Both the position numbers and the translations under genes were made by a program. From the IMG/VR virus record IMGVR_UViG_3300036845_000098, positions 1 to 23,128 of that record: a DNA stretch of 23,128 nucleotides; one strand, written 5' to 3'. The first letter of the stretch is position 1. Each line of letters opens with the position of its first letter. Shown here piece by piece: positions 23,052-23,128 of this stretch. The notes below the pieces were generated by a model that searched no databases, was not told the DNA's origin, and saw only the letters and a list, made by a program, of their open reading frames with translations. Source of the DNA: a virus.

Positions 23052-23092
23052 TACACACGCATACCACGCAAACAAACAACTGGCAAAACAAA

Positions 23093-23122
23093 CACAGTTT
23101 CGAAATCGTTCACAGTTTTCGA
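23093..23122. repeat. Short direct repeat CACAGTTT(T)CGA near the right edge
   Basis: CACAGTTTCGA (23093-23103) and CACAGTTTTCGA (23111-23122) lie 18 bp apart in an AT-richer non-coding stretch that follows the terminator and runs to the edge. They could be protein-binding sites; no gene is visible in 23052-23128. Confidence 0.45.
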
Positions 23123-23128
23123 CGGCTA

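Noticed and set aside
22931-23091. Minus-strand open frames over the secreted-protein gene and terminator
   Set aside because: They are shadows of a G/C-ending coding sequence, run through a clear terminator and lack start signals.
1-23128. CRISPR array, tRNA genes, insertion sequences
   Set aside because: No regular repeat-spacer pattern, no cloverleaf-like sequence and no transposase frame or terminal inverted repeats were seen.

Overview
The window is part of the genome of a tailed phage with a long non-contractile tail (siphovirus). The host is probably a high-GC actinobacterium. Three things point to this: the HNH / small terminase / large terminase / portal / MuF order with actinophage-type sequences, GC-ending codons in the genes expected to be most highly expressed, and -10 hexamers of the TANRCT type. 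No integrase, repressor, lysin, holin or tRNA gene is visible, so lifestyle and host species cannot be fixed.

Layout. Bases 1-18,115 hold one long leftward (minus-strand) late block, read from right to left. It starts with a 58-aa small gene, an HNH endonuclease, a CxxC zinc-knuckle protein and a beta-rich putative structural protein. Next come the small terminase, a lysine/alanine-rich histone-H1-like protein, the large terminase, the portal, a MuF-like protein and four small head-region genes. A second internal promoter (about 10,407-10,435) precedes the scaffold and major capsid protein. Then follow the adaptor, stopper, gp10-like neck protein, tail terminator, major tail protein, and the G/GT tail chaperones with a canonical -1 slippery heptamer. 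The block ends with the tape measure (embedded lytic transglycosylase), the distal tail protein, and a LamG-containing minor tail protein that runs off the left edge. Most neighbours overlap by 1-17 bp (one pair by 83 bp), so translation is tightly coupled.

Bases 18,116-18,382 are a non-coding control region with a late promoter, two direct repeats just upstream of it, and a 98-nt near-continuous hairpin. Bases 18,383-20,601 carry a leftward replication pair: a RecA-fold ATPase/helicase and a PrimPol-type primase-polymerase. Bases 20,602-20,849 are a divergent promoter region. Bases 20,850-22,989 run rightward with a RuvC-like resolvase, two unknown small genes and a Sec-secreted protein, followed by a strong intrinsic terminator.

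The main observations beyond routine annotation are these. (1) A promoter-like element, TTCCCT-N17-TANRCT, occurs with exact 17-bp spacing at four gene starts; a fifth, near-identical copy lies inside the PrimPol gene. (2) The tape-measure frame extends about 50 codons upstream of its first usable start codon, while a well-placed ATG with a good ribosome binding site lies out of frame. (3) An H1-like basic protein sits between the two terminase subunits. (4) A shared beta-rich module occurs in both the major tail protein and a protein beside the packaging genes. (5) A long hairpin separates the early and late blocks.
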